This document shows positions 9,991 to 22,149 of a stretch of 64,000 nucleotides of DNA, piece by piece (position 1 is the stretch's first letter; every line of letters starts with the position of its first letter). Below the pieces are notes generated by a model. The model was not told the origin of the DNA. It was given only the letters and a program-made list of their open reading frames with translations, and did no database searches. This DNA comes from Chelydra serpentina (taxonomy: Eukaryota; Chordata; Testudines; Chelydridae). The position numbers and the translations under genes are program-made. The DNA is taken from assembly GCA_037349315.1 (NCBI GenBank), contig JBAIAC010000023.1, positions 35,998,501 to 36,062,500 of the forward strand, given 5' to 3'.

Positions 9991-10953
9991 TACTGAGTGC
10001 TTAGCCACTTCATGTCCCCAGCTCCTATCAGCAACATATTTCTTAGCATCTATTTTTTTCTTTCAAACGCCGAAAAGAAGCTTTCTCATGCAGCTTCCCA
10101 TAAACCATGGACCCCTGCTAATATTTGCATCAGGGTCTTCAACAAAACAAAACGTCTCCCTGCAGCAGGGTAGTCATTTACTGAGCACCCGCACATGCCC
10201 AGGGGTTGCTTTGTAGGCACTGCCCCTTTTAGCCGCCTCTTTTGGGCCCCATAAGAGCAATACACAGGCTTTCACATGCATAGCACCACCCCATGCCTGG
10301 GGCTGGCTTAATCACAGAAACAATTCTTACCAATCCACAGGGTCCCAAGATAAAGTGCATCACCACACAACAGTCCATGCTTAGCTCTGGTGTCTTAGCT
10401 CTTCTTCTGTCCCGCTCTGTTCTCCCAGCCTGGCCTCCCAGCTCTTCCTAGCTAAAGCATAGCATTCTGGTACTAACTTCTAGGCCCCACCTCCATCCAG
10501 GTTTCTCCACAGGAGCCTCCTGCTTCCTGGGCTCCTCAGTATAACAACTCCTTAATCTCAAGGTGTCCCCCAGCAGGTGCCCTTCACAATCGCTCTACTG
10601 TTTCCTGAGTCCCGCCCAACTTCATTGGAGCTTCTTACTGCTCTTTTTAGGGCAATCACTCTGATCTCTCCCAAGTGTGGCTCATTCTGTAATTGGGATT
10701 TGCTAGACCCAGCCTCCTGCCCACCCTGTTACATGTCCCTCAACCTGTGGAAACACCCATGTGCCAGGATGCCCATGCTTGCACAGAGGAAAATGAGAAA
10801 CTGGGGACTCTGTTTGTTTTCCCATGAAAAGAAGAACACCACCAGCTCTCGCATCCCTTTACCAAGAACAGAGGTCACAAAAACAATCCCCTTAGGATGC
10901 AGACTTTCCCGGAAAGAGCGTTCATTGGTGCCTGAAAATATATACACTGCATA
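9991..10953. other. Unassigned; 10,140-10,740 pyrimidine-rich, possibly LTR-like
   Basis: A moderately CT-rich stretch (10,140-10,740) differs in composition from its surroundings and has no ORF with recognisable motifs. It could be a decayed LTR or another interspersed repeat, but I could not define ends. Confidence 0.3.
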
Positions 10954-11046
10954 GGGTGGGATTTTCAAAAGTGCACAGTACTGGTCTAGCCTAACTTTGT
11001 TCCCATTGTGGTTTGGTCAACACTGGGTGCTTTTGAAAATCCCCCC
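10954..11046. repeat. Short palindromic MITE-like repeat
   Basis: GGGTGGGATTTTCAAAAGTG at the left and GTGCTTTTGAAAATCCCCC at the right are inverted copies around a roughly 55-bp centre. Confidence 0.6.
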
Positions 11047-11062
11047 TCCTCCCTCTCCCTCT

Positions 11063-11082
11063 CCCCCCCCCCCCCCCCCCCC
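11063..11082. repeat. 20-bp C homopolymer
   Basis: Uninterrupted run of C. Its true length may be uncertain because such runs are hard to sequence. Confidence 0.9.
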
Positions 11083-12803
11083 GGGATTACTAGTAGAGCA
11101 CAATGTTCCCCTAGTATAATGCAAAGTGGGAGAGGATGACCTTATAGCCAGTTGAGGGTTCTCTCTCTGGGAAATTTTTCCATTTGATGAAATTTGGCCC
11201 AGGCCAAAAGCACAGCATTTGCTCTTCAGAAGTGTTTTTATGACCCCCATGGATAAGTCATGTCTGGAAGAGATTACTGAGCAGGGAAATCATCCCAACC
11301 TTCCTTTCTGTTTACTAGTAGTATTTTAATTAGGTTTCCCCAAGATTTACTGTCCAGCGCTTCAGTGCCATACACAACCGGGATTCACCATCATGCTTTT
11401 GGACACTTCCCAAAGCTCCGTGATATAATGCACAGAGGGAAGAAATGATTGCAGCTGCATGCAAATAAAATGCCCGCCATTGATGAGTGCTAACTTCCAT
11501 AGGGGCAAAGGCAAACTCTGAAAATACCAGTCAGATTGAAGCAGGGTATTGGGATTTGCTGGCTGCTTTAAACAGCTCTGGCACTTTTGGTAATATTTAA
11601 TATCTATCTTCTTACAGAATCTAGTGCTGCTCTGGCACTTTTCAACAAGCCCCATCTGGGGTTTTTTTTTGGAATCATTGTCATCAGGAAACCTGGAAAA
11701 ACCCAAGAAAGAACTGATTGATCACAAGTCCTATCAAATGTCAAAGCTGGCCCTTGCTGACCTCCCATCTATTCAGAACTGCTTTGATTTAATCTACAGA
11801 CTGGCTGCCTCTCTTGCCTGTGAGTTCTATCTGTAACCCATGTGTCAGTGCTTGAGATATGACCCGCTTCACGTTCCATTTATCTCCTGTGAAGGACGGA
11901 AATTAAACTGGAGGGTCGGGATGGGGCACAGCTCAAAATACACACACATTAAACCAAAGTCTTTTGTTTGGATCCAATAGAAGAGTTAGAACAACCATTA
12001 AAAATTTTGCTAAATTGATCATTTTTTCCCGCTGTAAGTGTTAACACACGGCAGTAAACTCTGCTGTGACCAAAGTTAAAAATAATCTCGGTTAATTTCC
12101 TAAGAAATATGTGTTATGTACTGTAATTGTGTGCATGTGTGCTGTCATCTGCAAGTTGAAGTGTGTCAGCATTTCCATTATAAATCTCAATTCAAGACTT
12201 GTTACCCTGGTCGTATTTCAGGCTACGCTGAAACTTGGTTTTTAAAGTTGCAGAGCAGAATTGTTTAAATCCTCATGGGGGTTTTTTTTGTTTGTTTGTT
12301 TTAATTTGCACAAATATTAGTTGTCAATGAACTTTTTTTGCCAGGTGGAACTCAGCTGCATCACTTTAGTGGGCTATCAATGGAGAGTGACCAGTTTTTC
12401 AGAATGATTTTCTTAATGGTTTTTATTTGGGGTACAGCATCAATCAGAAGCATGGTCCCATAGCATCACACCAGCTCTCAAACACTTTTAAAAAACAATT
12501 TATGGTGACAGAACTACATTGCTCAGGAGTGTGGAAAATCCCTGAGCAATGCAGTTATACCTTCCTAACATTGACTCTACTTAGGGGCCTGCACTACCAC
12601 TGTGAGCCACAAGCCATGGGAGCACAGACACCTTCCCGGGTGCTGAAATCATTCTCCCTCCCCCCTCCCGTATTTTTAGCCAATAAAATCCACTTCCCCT
12701 CCTCTACCCTCCCACATACCCAGCTCCCCCTCTTCCATCTAAAACCATTCTCCTTCCCTGTAGCGACAGACAGCTGTGGAATGGCTATAGAGCTCCTGTT
12801 CCT
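11083..12803. other. Unassigned sequence
   Basis: No gene or clear repeat. The 114- and 138-codon ORFs at 11,362-11,706 (minus) and 12,427-12,843 (plus) show no domain, and the latter runs into the palindromic element. Confidence 0.5.
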
Positions 12804-12854
12804 CCACAAGCGACAAAGAGTCCTGTGGCACCTTATAGACTAACAGACGTATTG

Positions 12855-12892
12855 GAGCATAAGCTTTCGTGGGTGAATACCCACCTCTTCGG
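12855..12892 (-). ncRNA. Hammerhead motif with broken core
   Basis: The minus-strand arm has stem II, GAAA and mini-stem III, but the core reads CCGAAGA instead of CTGANGA (12,886-12,892). The core U4 change is expected to abolish cleavage. Confidence 0.5.
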
Positions 12893-12929
12893 ATGCATGC
12901 AGTGGAAGTGGCATTTCCACTGCATGCAT

Positions 12930-12967
12930 CTGAAGAAGTGGGTATTCACCCACGAAAGCTTATGCTC
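12930..12967 (+). ncRNA. Hammerhead ribozyme, intact core
   Basis: Elements in order: CTGAAGA (12,930-12,936), stem II GTGGGT/ACCCAC closed by ATTC (12,938-12,953), GAAA (12,954-12,957), mini-stem III GC-TTAT-GC (12,958-12,965), then T-C, where cleavage would follow 12,967. Every invariant core base is present. Stem III is only 2-3 bp and stem I is not obvious, a form that in Penelope-type repeats is thought to need dimers. Confidence 0.65.
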
Positions 12968-13059
12968 CAATATGTCTGTTAGTCTATAAGGTGCCACAGG
13001 ACTCTTTGTCGCTTCTACAGATCCAGACTAACACGGCTACCCCTCTGATACCTGTTCCT

Positions 13060-15263
13060 TCGCAGTTACCAGAGAGGATCAGGATGTGTTGTCAGGGGGA
13101 AGCTTAATAACAAAATGAACTTCCTGATTCTCTAACTGCTGCTTAAGGCAAGTCTCTGTATTTATTGCCTCACACACCCAGCTGTCAAACCCACCCACCC
13201 CAGATATGCAAACAATAAGAGTCTCTCTGAACCTCTGCACTTCTCCCTTTGTACACACACGGCTGTACAAACCCTAGGGCTGTCTCTTGTCTCTTCAGAT
13301 AAAAGTTTAATGCACTCACCTATTGAATCACTCAGCTCCTGACTCACATATACTTTTATGAGGGATTGTTAAGTACCATTATATCTCCCTTCTAGAAATT
13401 AGCACCCAGGCTATGCTGTGGCTTCTCAGACACCAACCATTGTACAGGGTGGGCTAACAGGGGGGAAGAAAGAGGCAAATAAATGTTTTCAGCAGGTACC
13501 AGAGAGACCTTTCCACTGGGGATCGGTACTCCATATAGGTATGTATACCTATGTATATATAGGTATGAAGCAATGAGGATTTCCCTTCATTTGAATCCTC
13601 TTGGCCATAAGGTCTTTCATCCCACCCCCAGCCACCTTTCCAGTCAAGAAAAAAGAAACTCCCTTTGAGCCCTGAAAAGCACTTTACGCACGTTTTATTA
13701 ATCTGGGAAAGAGAGGTCACTATTCAATCAAGGGAGGGGCCAACTCCATCAAAGAGTTGAGTGTACCTCATTCACAGCAGTTCCTGTCCTTGCTAACACA
13801 GGGAGAAAATGGTTATGTTTATGGCACACAAACCAAGAAGTAAGATAAAAATCTAGGCTACTTGTTTTGGAAGTATCTTATTTCTTAAATTCCATAACCC
13901 TAACACACAAGAACCAAAACCCGAGAGAGACAAAACAGGCTGCTCCCAAAGGCAGAGAGGCACGACTCAGCTCATTTTGCTCTGGATTGGCTCTTTGCAG
14001 ACTGCTGAAAGACCCAGATCACATGCTTCCCTGCACAGCCTGCTAGCCTTCAAGCAGGACCAGGAACACCCCTGAGAATTTAAAGTGATGCCTTATAATT
14101 TTAACACAATTTTCAATACACTACACAAATAAAGGATACTCAAAACTCAGGTCTCTCATGGGGAAGACCTGAGCACTAGCATTTCTGAAGGCCATGCATA
14201 GATCTCAGTGAGCTGTTAGGATTCACTCTCCTGGCAAGAGCCGATTGTCCTATTGTTACATACCTGTCTTCTAGACTTCACTATGAAAATTGCATGAGCT
14301 ATTGAACTTAAAAGCTAACAGAGGACATTGTGTGTGATAATTAATATTCTACAGTTTGCAAATCTATCTAGCTTTTCTATATAGACTTTCCTTTGATCTC
14401 AAAATCTGCATGCTTCTAGTCTGCTTTAAACCACAATTGGCTAATTCTTGTCTCGCTTACACTAGTGTAAACTGGGAGTAAAATCACTGAATGCAATGGC
14501 GTCACCAATGGGAAACCGCTGTGAATGTAAAAATAAGGCTCCAAGTGAGGCCAGCTCATAGCGGAGAAAATGTAAAGACTTTTAAAGAGATTACCCTTTT
14601 GAATGAAAAAAGCTGAGACACTTGTCAAAGACACATTTTCCCTTGCATCTAAAAAAGGAAAGCATGGAAATGTCCTAGAGTTCTTTTTAGATCTAGGAGA
14701 TACCATTTTGCCCAGGCTTAACTGCAAAAGAAAAATCATTCATATTAGTGGATGTGTTAATATAGACTTTAATTAGTTAGGAATAAATGAATGGCAGCTT
14801 GCAATATTTCTGGCAATTTGTTAGAAGCTGTGTACATTTTAAAGAGGTTTCTCAAAAAGACTGGCTGAAATCCTTTAGTTCATATGCTGCTTGAGGAATT
14901 GATTTGGGAGATTATAAAGCATCATGAAATATTTTACCTTGGTGAGGGATCTCAGTTCTGTGACACTGCAGTTTTTTAGAGACTCATGTAAATAATGCTA
15001 ATAATGTTTCTAAGAATAATCTATTTGGAAAAAGTGTCAGTCTCTTAATTAATACCATCTTTTTCCCATGTAAAATGAATACCGTTTCTAATTCTATATT
15101 CTCTGCTTGTCTAGTGAGCAAAGCCATCTCTGCTGGAGTTAGCTTTGACTTTCCTGCAAGGAGCTGAAACTCAACTTTTGCCACAGTGTAACCTACTCCT
15201 GCTGTATTGAATGCAATGGGAATATTGCTATTGAATTCAGTGGCAGTGGTCAGGAAATTTAGG
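13060..15263. other. Unassigned sequence
   Basis: No gene supported. A short AT-rich partial palindrome (ATAGGTATGTATACCTATG) lies near 13,536-13,556. The 107-codon minus-strand ORF at 14,416-14,739 has no motif. Confidence 0.5.
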
Positions 15264-15371
15264 TCCTGATTCTGTTTTCACTAACACCGATTTGACACCA
15301 GTTTAACTCTGGTGACTCCAACAGGATAACTCCTAATTGATGTTGCTATATATGAGATCAGAATCAAGCCC
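15264..15371. repeat. Palindromic MITE-like repeat
   Basis: Left TCCTGATTCTG and right GATCAGAATCAAGCCC are inverted ends. The centre carries CACCAGTTTAACTCTGGTG, itself a small hairpin. Confidence 0.55.
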
Positions 15372-16448
15372 TCAGCATTCACCTTTCAGTCAAAAACAAA
15401 CAGGTAGCATGACAGTTTCCTCTTCTTTATTAAATCAAATATTTTTCCTGTTTGATCTTTGAGCCCAATATGAATTTTCTGGCTGGACAGTTTAAGCCAA
15501 ATGGAACAAGTCTCTGGGTTTGGAAAAATCCAAATGGAACATCAATTCATTCCCACAGAGCCAGTGCGTTCCCAGGGGATGGGATGTCAGCTTGAACTAA
15601 ACCTTATGTGTCTCAGGCTTTACAAGGATCAGGACAGATGAATCCCAGCTGGGGTAGATAGCTGAGACAAAAGGAAAAGGCCACTTAGGTTTACGACAGA
15701 GAGCCAGGCTTGCCCATATATATCTCTTCATGTTAGCATATGTGTCCTCTCTTTTACCCAGACCTCCACCCTCAACCCCCATTATCCTTCTATTCAAAAC
15801 AAAAGTAGCCCCAATGTTTGCAAGTGAGTGAAGAGTAACAGAGGAAGCAAAAGGTATGATTCCTTGCTAATGATATCACAACTCTCCCTGGTGTGTGAAT
15901 GGAGCAGCCACCAACCCTGAAGGAGGGAATAGGAGCCAGTTTCAAATGTTAACGTTTTTTTCCCATTCAAAAATGGCTTTTTTTACAAAAATGAAAATTT
16001 CATAACAACATTTCCTTTTTCAAAAACATTCTGGTTCTTTTCCCCCCCCAATTGAAAACTGGAAAAAAAGTTAAGTTTTTTTCATTCCTTCCCCTCTTTC
16101 AGTGGGGGAACTATAAGAGAGAGATGGAGATGGTGGGGAAATAAGGAAAAATCCAAACCCAAAAATATTTGGTTAAAAAAAAAAATCAAAAACATTTTCT
16201 AAATCAGTTTGTTTCAAAAACACATGAGATTTTTAAGCTTATTGGCAAATTTTGTTTCTCATTATTTCACCAGGTATAGAAGGCGTTTGCCTCCACACAG
16301 AAGAGGGATTCTTTCCCAACAGATTCTCAAGATCTACAGGGTTCACAGGAGACATGATCCTCAAAATCCACATTCTGCTCAAGGGTGGGGGCAGTAGAAG
16401 GAACACAGTTTTCCACCTCACTTTGATCCCTCCCACTATCATAATCAT
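15372..16448. other. Unassigned sequence
   Basis: No gene. 15,950-16,210 is rich in A and T homopolymers and AAAACATTT-type words, with no known repeat recognised. Confidence 0.5.
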
Positions 16449-16991
16449 TCCCCTCTATTCTGCACTGGTGAGGCCTCATTTGGAGTACTGTGTCCAGTTT
16501 TGGGCCCCACACTACAAGAAGGATGTGGAAAAATTGGAAAGAGTCCAGCCGAGGGCAACAAAAATGATTAGGAGGCTGGAGCACATGACTTATGAGGAGA
16601 GGCTGAGGGAACTGGGATTGTTTAGCCTGCAGAAGAGAAGAATGAGGGGGGATTTGATAGCTGCTTTCAACTACCTGAAAGGGAGTTCCAAAGAGGATGG
16701 ATCTAGACTGTTCTCAGTGGTAGAAGATGACAGAACAAGGAGTAATGGTCTCAAGTTGCAGAGGGGGAGGTTTAGGTTGGATATTAGGGAAAAAAATTTC
16801 ACTAGTAGGGTGGTGAAAAACTGGAATGGGTTACCTAAGGAGATGGTAGAATCTCCTTCCTTAGAGGTTTTTAAGGTCAGGCTTGACAAAGCCTTGGCTG
16901 AGATGATTTAGTTGGTGTTAGTCCTGCTTTGAGCAGGGGGTTGGACTAGATGACCTCCTGAGGTCCCTTCCAACCCTGAGATTCTATGAAT
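16449..16991 (+). mobile_element. 5'-truncated CR1 LINE
   Basis: Includes the end of ORF2 and a complete 3' UTR with GGTTGGACTAGATGACCTCC and a terminal GATTCTATGAATT, the standard CR1 3' end. CR1 copies are typically cut at the 5' side, as here. It is one of the better preserved copies, because the reading frame is still open. Confidence 0.9.
16453..16911 (+). pseudogene. CR1 ORF2 C-terminal fragment
   Basis: About 150 codons open to a natural TAG or TGA end. Motifs typical of the CR1 C-terminus: [64 protein letters not shown] and [17 protein letters not shown]. This part lies after the reverse transcriptase catalytic core. The codons before 16,449 belong to unrelated flanking sequence. It is a fragment of a retrotransposon protein without catalytic residues. 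Confidence 0.85.
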
Positions 16992-17751
16992 TGTTTGGAT
17001 AGATTCATGAACAGTGTTGATAGCAAACTTTTCCTGGCAACTGATAAATAATGCATTAGTCACAAATATATTCCTTATTGTTCAATCACCTTTGGAGAAG
17101 GTTGAATAATGTTTGTCAAATAAGTGATGGGAAAAACTAATGCATCAATTGGCCATTCAATTATTCACATATAATTGTTTTCTTCATCATTTGACCAGCT
17201 CTGCTGGCTGTTAATTGGGGCTGGTTCTATAGACCCATGGTCCAGATTGTGGCTGACAAAACTATCAAAAGACCAAAATAAATTTTACAAGAATGTGGAG
17301 TGAGACTGACCTGGTCCCAAATTCTTGTGAGCAGTTTGAGCAGCAAAATAGGGGGAAATGCAGGTATTCTGGACGAGAGGCTCGGAGGAATATTTTCATA
17401 GGCATCAGTGAGAGTTGGATGCCATTTGTGCCTTTGAAAAATCTCTTTCCCCTCCCTCCGCCACAGATGATCATAGTGGTATCTTCTGTCCTTAAATCTA
17501 TACATTCATTTAGAATCCCTGTCAGAGTGGTTGCAAAAACAGACACCTGTGACAGGAAAGTGGCTCTCACCCAGAGAAATAGAAGGATTTACTATCTATA
17601 TTGGGCAAACAACTGAAAGTCTTTGAGGAACAATGGACACTGAGGTGAACTGACTAAAGGCAAATTACTGTTATAACTTTTATTACGGCAGCTTGTATAG
17701 TTACTAACATATATACCACTCAGTTCTGCTCTTCTCGTGTATATCTGACTC
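16992..17751. other. Unassigned sequence
   Basis: No gene. Overlapping ORFs around 17,227-17,616 on both strands have no motif. Confidence 0.5.
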
Positions 17752-17885
17752 TCATAGACTCATAGGCTTTAAGGTCAGAAGGGACCATTATGATCATCTA
17801 GTCTGACCTCCTGCACAATGCAGGCCACAGAATCTCACCCACCCACTTCTGGAATAATCCTCTCACCTATGTCTCAGCTACCTCT
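17752..17885 (-). mobile_element. CR1 3' end
   Basis: TCATAGACTCATAGGCTTTA then GGTCAGAAGGGACCATTATG and CTAGTCTGACCTCCTGCA is the reverse complement of the CR1 3' UTR terminus. Confidence 0.85.
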
Positions 17886-20800
17886 CTCCATTTTACTGCT
17901 TACTGAGTTGTAAGAAAGTGTCTTGTACTGTCAATATTACAGTTACCCCTTAATAAAAAATTAGAAGCTACCAAAAAAAAAAAACAAAAAAAGGAGAGCG
18001 AGAGAAGGACTATGAAAGATTATGGCTTGATGCCTAGAAAAGTTCAATATGTTGTAAAAAGAAAAGATTGATAATTAAGCTCTTGCACCACGTATTCTGG
18101 TTCCAGTGTGCTGCATGAAATCTAACCCCGGCCATTCCTCTGATTGCTGGACAAGTGGGAATGCAATTTGAGAGCTCTGGGAACCTAATTATTAAGACCA
18201 TATATGAAGTAATGATCCAGTGAATGAATATTGCTGGATCATGGGATTTTCCTGCTAGGCTGGAGGCCTATGTTAAACAGAGGGCTGCTTCACGCAGGGT
18301 GTTACTCTGTTGTGCTGTATTTAAAAAAAAACTCAAAACCAAAACAAGCCCAGACCGCTGCTTGTGCAATGTATGATACAATTCAAGGAAACTTGTTTTG
18401 GAGAAACCGACTGCCAGTCTAAATGACATGAAAGACCAACATTACAAAAAAGAGATTCCTTTGGGTCCATCTCAAGGAGCAGAATTAGAGCACTTTTGGG
18501 AAAGACCCTCACACAACACTGCCTGGGAGGAGACCCTGTTGGTGGACTGCCTGCTATAAATACCTGGGACAAGATTCGATACTAATGTGGGATGCCAACC
18601 AATGCAGGATGGGGAACCCAATGCCTAAAACCAGAAAAAACAATAGGGATATTAAAATATTTTAATATGCTGTAGCCCCCCAGTATGTTTATCGTGCTCC
18701 CAATGAAAAGTTAAGGTTTAAGACATTAAGGTCTACCCATTTCGTGCCTGGGGCATGGAAAAAATATGCTTCATAGGCTATGTCTGCACTCACAGCAGTG
18801 TATAGAGAGCAGGCACTACATGTGTGGCTATCTGCTACAGCAAAAGGCAGACTGTGCCCATGCTTGTCACGGCGGTGTGTAGCTACATGCCACACTGCAA
18901 GGCTCTGGCAGTGGTGAGGCAGCAGGAAAAGTCATCAGGGAGGAACAGGTACTAGACACTGTGCGAAGAGTCCACCCCGGTTTTCAGTTCAAAGAGGTTT
19001 ATGTAAATATCTAAACGTTCAGATTATTAACCAGACTCGGAAGTTTGCCTATCACTATGAGGTTGCTTTGACAAGGCATATACATCCCCACCTTCCCTGA
19101 GAAATTCAGGCACACGCTACCTCCACAAAAGGGTTTCCAAAACTGGGAGTCTCCCAGGGCAAATGGGACACTTAACAGGTGGCGTACACATAAACATAAA
19201 CGCAACACCACAGTTAGACTCCTTTCTCTCACTTCCAGTACTTACAGTACCTAAGCCATAATACAACACCCACATTAGATTGTCAGGTGCCAGGTAGGAC
19301 TGATTTCTGGATCAGCCCTCAGAGGCAGTCAAAAATCAGAAGTTTCATGTAGACCTTTTAGTCAGTGGATTGGATTCATTTTCACAACTTCTGCTTCCTT
19401 TAGGCCTTGCCCTCAGGAAAAAGAATATGAGACGTTTCCTCAATTGTAATATGTTGACTTGCAGAATATTATTCAACTTTGTATGCTTTACAGAGTTCCA
19501 GACTTGGTATGATCCCTGCTAAACAAAAGAGGCAAAACTCGAACTCAAGCCATGTGGAAGCCTGTTTCAAATCAAAAGTAAGCTGAACTCCACCAGCCAT
19601 CCCTCTGACAAAATTTCCAAAGACTGAAAGAAAATTGAAGACAAACAGGTCTCTTAAGCTAAAGATAGCAAAACTTGTAAAGTAATGAGCAATTGATTTC
19701 AAACTCTGATTAAGAAACACAATATTGGTCATGGTTTCAAAAGTTATGGAGACATCAGTACATTCTATTTTTCTTTCAGTAAACTGTAAGAGTCCTGGTG
19801 GACTGATAATTTCAACCTCCATCTGAAATATAATATGAGGTATCATATCCCTGGGAAACAGAATCAGGAAACAGCCCTCTCTTGGAATTTGAAACTAACA
19901 TGTGCAACAGCGAGAGAAAGAATTTTGTTCTATCTGGATTACAATTCCTGACTACAGCTGGTCAGAACAGTTACCTCAGAGCCAACATTTTTTGCAGAGG
20001 CCTACCAGTTTTGGTGATGTTGTCACTGGGAACGGTTTTGACCAGAGAGGAGACCCAAATCGAAAAGCTCAGGTTGTTGATCTGAAAACAGCCATTTCCA
20101 CACAAAATCCCATTGTCCAAAAACTTTGGAAATGTTTTGCTTTAGTTCCAATGTGGAACAGAAACAAATTGTGAAACCTCAGAAGTTGGCACAAAGTGGA
20201 ATTATCATCTTCCGGCCAGCCCTATCCATTACCTCAGACATAGCTGTTTTTATGACTGTTAAACTGATAACGGATAAAATTTGAACTGAGACGATCCTCA
20301 GCTAATGTAAATGGATTGCAATGAAGCGGCAGACTGTCAGTCTATGGTGTTTACAATCACTGGTAGCATCTAGGTGCCAATACACTGATGAACTACTAGC
20401 AGCAAGGACTGATTGGATGCTGAAGCAATATCACATGTTTTTGCCCCCTCCCCCCTCAGATGGCTTTACAGTGATTTTGAATATGAAAGGTGACATTCAC
20501 AATGAAACATTCAGAGGACCCCAGACTGGAGAGAACTTTTGTCTCATATCGCAGTTGGCTTTCTTTTTAATTTTGTTTGTCTATTCATGGACCAGAGGTT
20601 ATTGAACAGGAGTGATATGATTTCGTAAAGACTATTACTTATTGTGAATATTGCAGTTATAAATTAAAGGTGCTCTTTTCGCTAAGGTGTATTTCCTTTT
20701 ATTGCAGTATGTGCCTTTAAATTCTGCTGTTATGTTGAAGGAAACCAAATTGAATGTGAGAGATATGGGGAAAGTGTCTGCATGAAGGTTTGTTTTTTGT

Positions 20801-21133
20801 TCTTGGTTTAATTTCAACCAAGGGATTGGCTGGAAGTGTTTTGGTCTCATCACCCTTAGGGTGAAGGTCAAGGTTGAGGGACTCGATAGGCCTGGGGCCT
20901 GGAGAGGACTGACGTGTTACGTGAGAGAGCCTGATAAAAGTGTGGACTTTGGAAGGCAGCTTGTAGTGTTTGGATTTCGCACTGGAGGAAGCTCACATGC
21001 CCAGTGGAGCATTAGCAGGAGACGTCACAGCATTGTTTAATCAAAAAAACACCTCATGAAAAGTACATTTAGACCACGGTGTTCACTCTGTTGGAGTATC
21101 CACATCATTTGGGGCCACATCATTTCCCTCTAT
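17886..21133. other. Mostly unassigned sequence
   Basis: No supported gene. 18,777-18,895 begins GGCTATGTCTGCACTCACAG, similar to the heads of the MITEs at 31,272 and 53,784, and may be a diverged relative. An A-rich tract lies at 17,963-17,992. Confidence 0.4.
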
Positions 21134-21565
21134 TCAGTGCCAAGTAACAACTTGTTTACACCTTTCTTTCATGTTACCATCTATAGTCTTCATTCTTGCC
21201 AAATTCCTCTGTGCCCTCTCAACTGAACCAGGAAACTCACTTTTTACTAACTCTCTGACCCTGCCAAAGAGCATCACATCCTTAAAAGGTTTATCATTAT
21301 TATTGGTTTGGATTTCACTAGCCCAGCAAGGTCCTTTAAGTGACCAGAGCCCTGAACCTAAATGATTTGAAAGAAAGCCTGAAGAGCTAGTTTCAACCAG
21401 ATGGTCATAGAGAGTAAGGAATACCTTGATGAAATTAAATCTCTTTTCCACACAAAGCTCTGACCCAGCAACAGTGCTCTTATTAATACAAATCACCATT
21501 ATATTGACAATATATAACGCATGTGCTCCTCTTGGGTTCAATTTGGCATCGCTTGAAGGAAACAA
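21134..21565 (-). other. Orphan 143-codon ORF of unknown nature
   Basis: One of the longest ORFs on either strand outside recognised mobile elements. It contains HALYIVNIMVICINKS and FGRVRELVKSEFPGSVERA. It may be a transposon or retrogene remnant or chance. I recognise no domain, there is no clear start context and no promoter. I do not claim a protein. Confidence 0.2.
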
Positions 21566-21942
21566 GCAGTGTTATTGAAAAGGTAAAAGTCATTTCCATT
21601 TTTCTGAAGTGAATTAAGTTGCAGGTAGGGGCTTCTCTCCGAGAAAGGAATTACACCTACGTAGCAAATGCTAAGTGGATTGCAGTCCTTTCAGCACCCA
21701 CTCCATGCCATCTCAGTTAAGAAGCCTCCTGCATGGCCCTGCAATTTTCATGATGATTAAATAAGTTCCAGCTCTTTGGAAAGTCTTTGTAATACTAAGT
21801 GGGAATAACAGTAAAAATGCAAAATATGTATTTAAACTTTAAAAATTAACATTGACATTTATTTAAAAATTTAAGTTGGCAGCTATCCAATTGTTCACTG
21901 CTTACATTAACTTAGGCAAATGACCGTTACTTTCTTCGCTGC
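21566..21942. other. Unassigned sequence
   Basis: AT-rich; nothing recognisable. Confidence 0.5.
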
Positions 21943-22036
21943 CTTCAGACAAGAATCAGAGGGGTAGCCGTCTTAGTCTGGATCTGTAGAAGCGACAAAG
22001 AGTCCTGTGGCACCTTAGAGATTAACAGATGTATTG

Positions 22037-22074
22037 GAGCATAAGCTTTCATGGGTGAATACCCACTTCTTCGG
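22037..22074 (-). ncRNA. Hammerhead motif with broken core
   Basis: The left arm, on the minus strand, has stem II, GAAA and stem III, but the core is CCGAAGA (22,068-22,074) and one stem II pair is weakened. Predicted inactive. Confidence 0.5.
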
Positions 22075-22111
22075 ATGCATGCAGTGGAAATGTCACTTCC
22101 ACTGCATGTAT

Positions 22112-22149
22112 CTGAAGAAGTGGGTATTCACCCACGAAAGCTTATGCTC
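22112..22149 (+). ncRNA. Hammerhead ribozyme, intact core
   Basis: CTGAAGA (22,112-22,118), GTGGGT-ATTC-ACCCAC stem II (22,120-22,135), GAAA (22,136-22,139), GC-TTAT-GC (22,140-22,147), T-C with predicted cleavage after 22,149. Identical core to the copy at 12,930. Confidence 0.65.

Larger units (their letters stand above)
12804..13050 (+). mobile_element. Palindromic hammerhead-bearing element
   Basis: Two inverted arms (about 12,809-12,904 and 12,910-13,014) meet at a 6-nt loop between AGTGGAA and TTCCACT. Each arm runs from a GCATGCA centre outward through a hammerhead block and a TTAGTCTATAAGGTGCCAC trailer to AAGAGTCCTG or its inverse. The right arm has a 36-nt extension ending GGCTACCCCTCTGATA. 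The direct repeat CCTGTTCCT occurs at 12,795-12,803 and 13,051-13,059, consistent with a target-site duplication. Non-coding; tentatively Penelope-related. Confidence 0.75.

Noticed and set aside
11362..12843. ORFs of 114 and 138 codons as genes
   Set aside because: No motif, no conserved start context, and one runs into the palindromic element.
12804..13050. Palindrome as an assembly or cloning artefact
   Set aside because: The arms differ at several positions, a second copy has the same design, and both are bounded by direct repeats.
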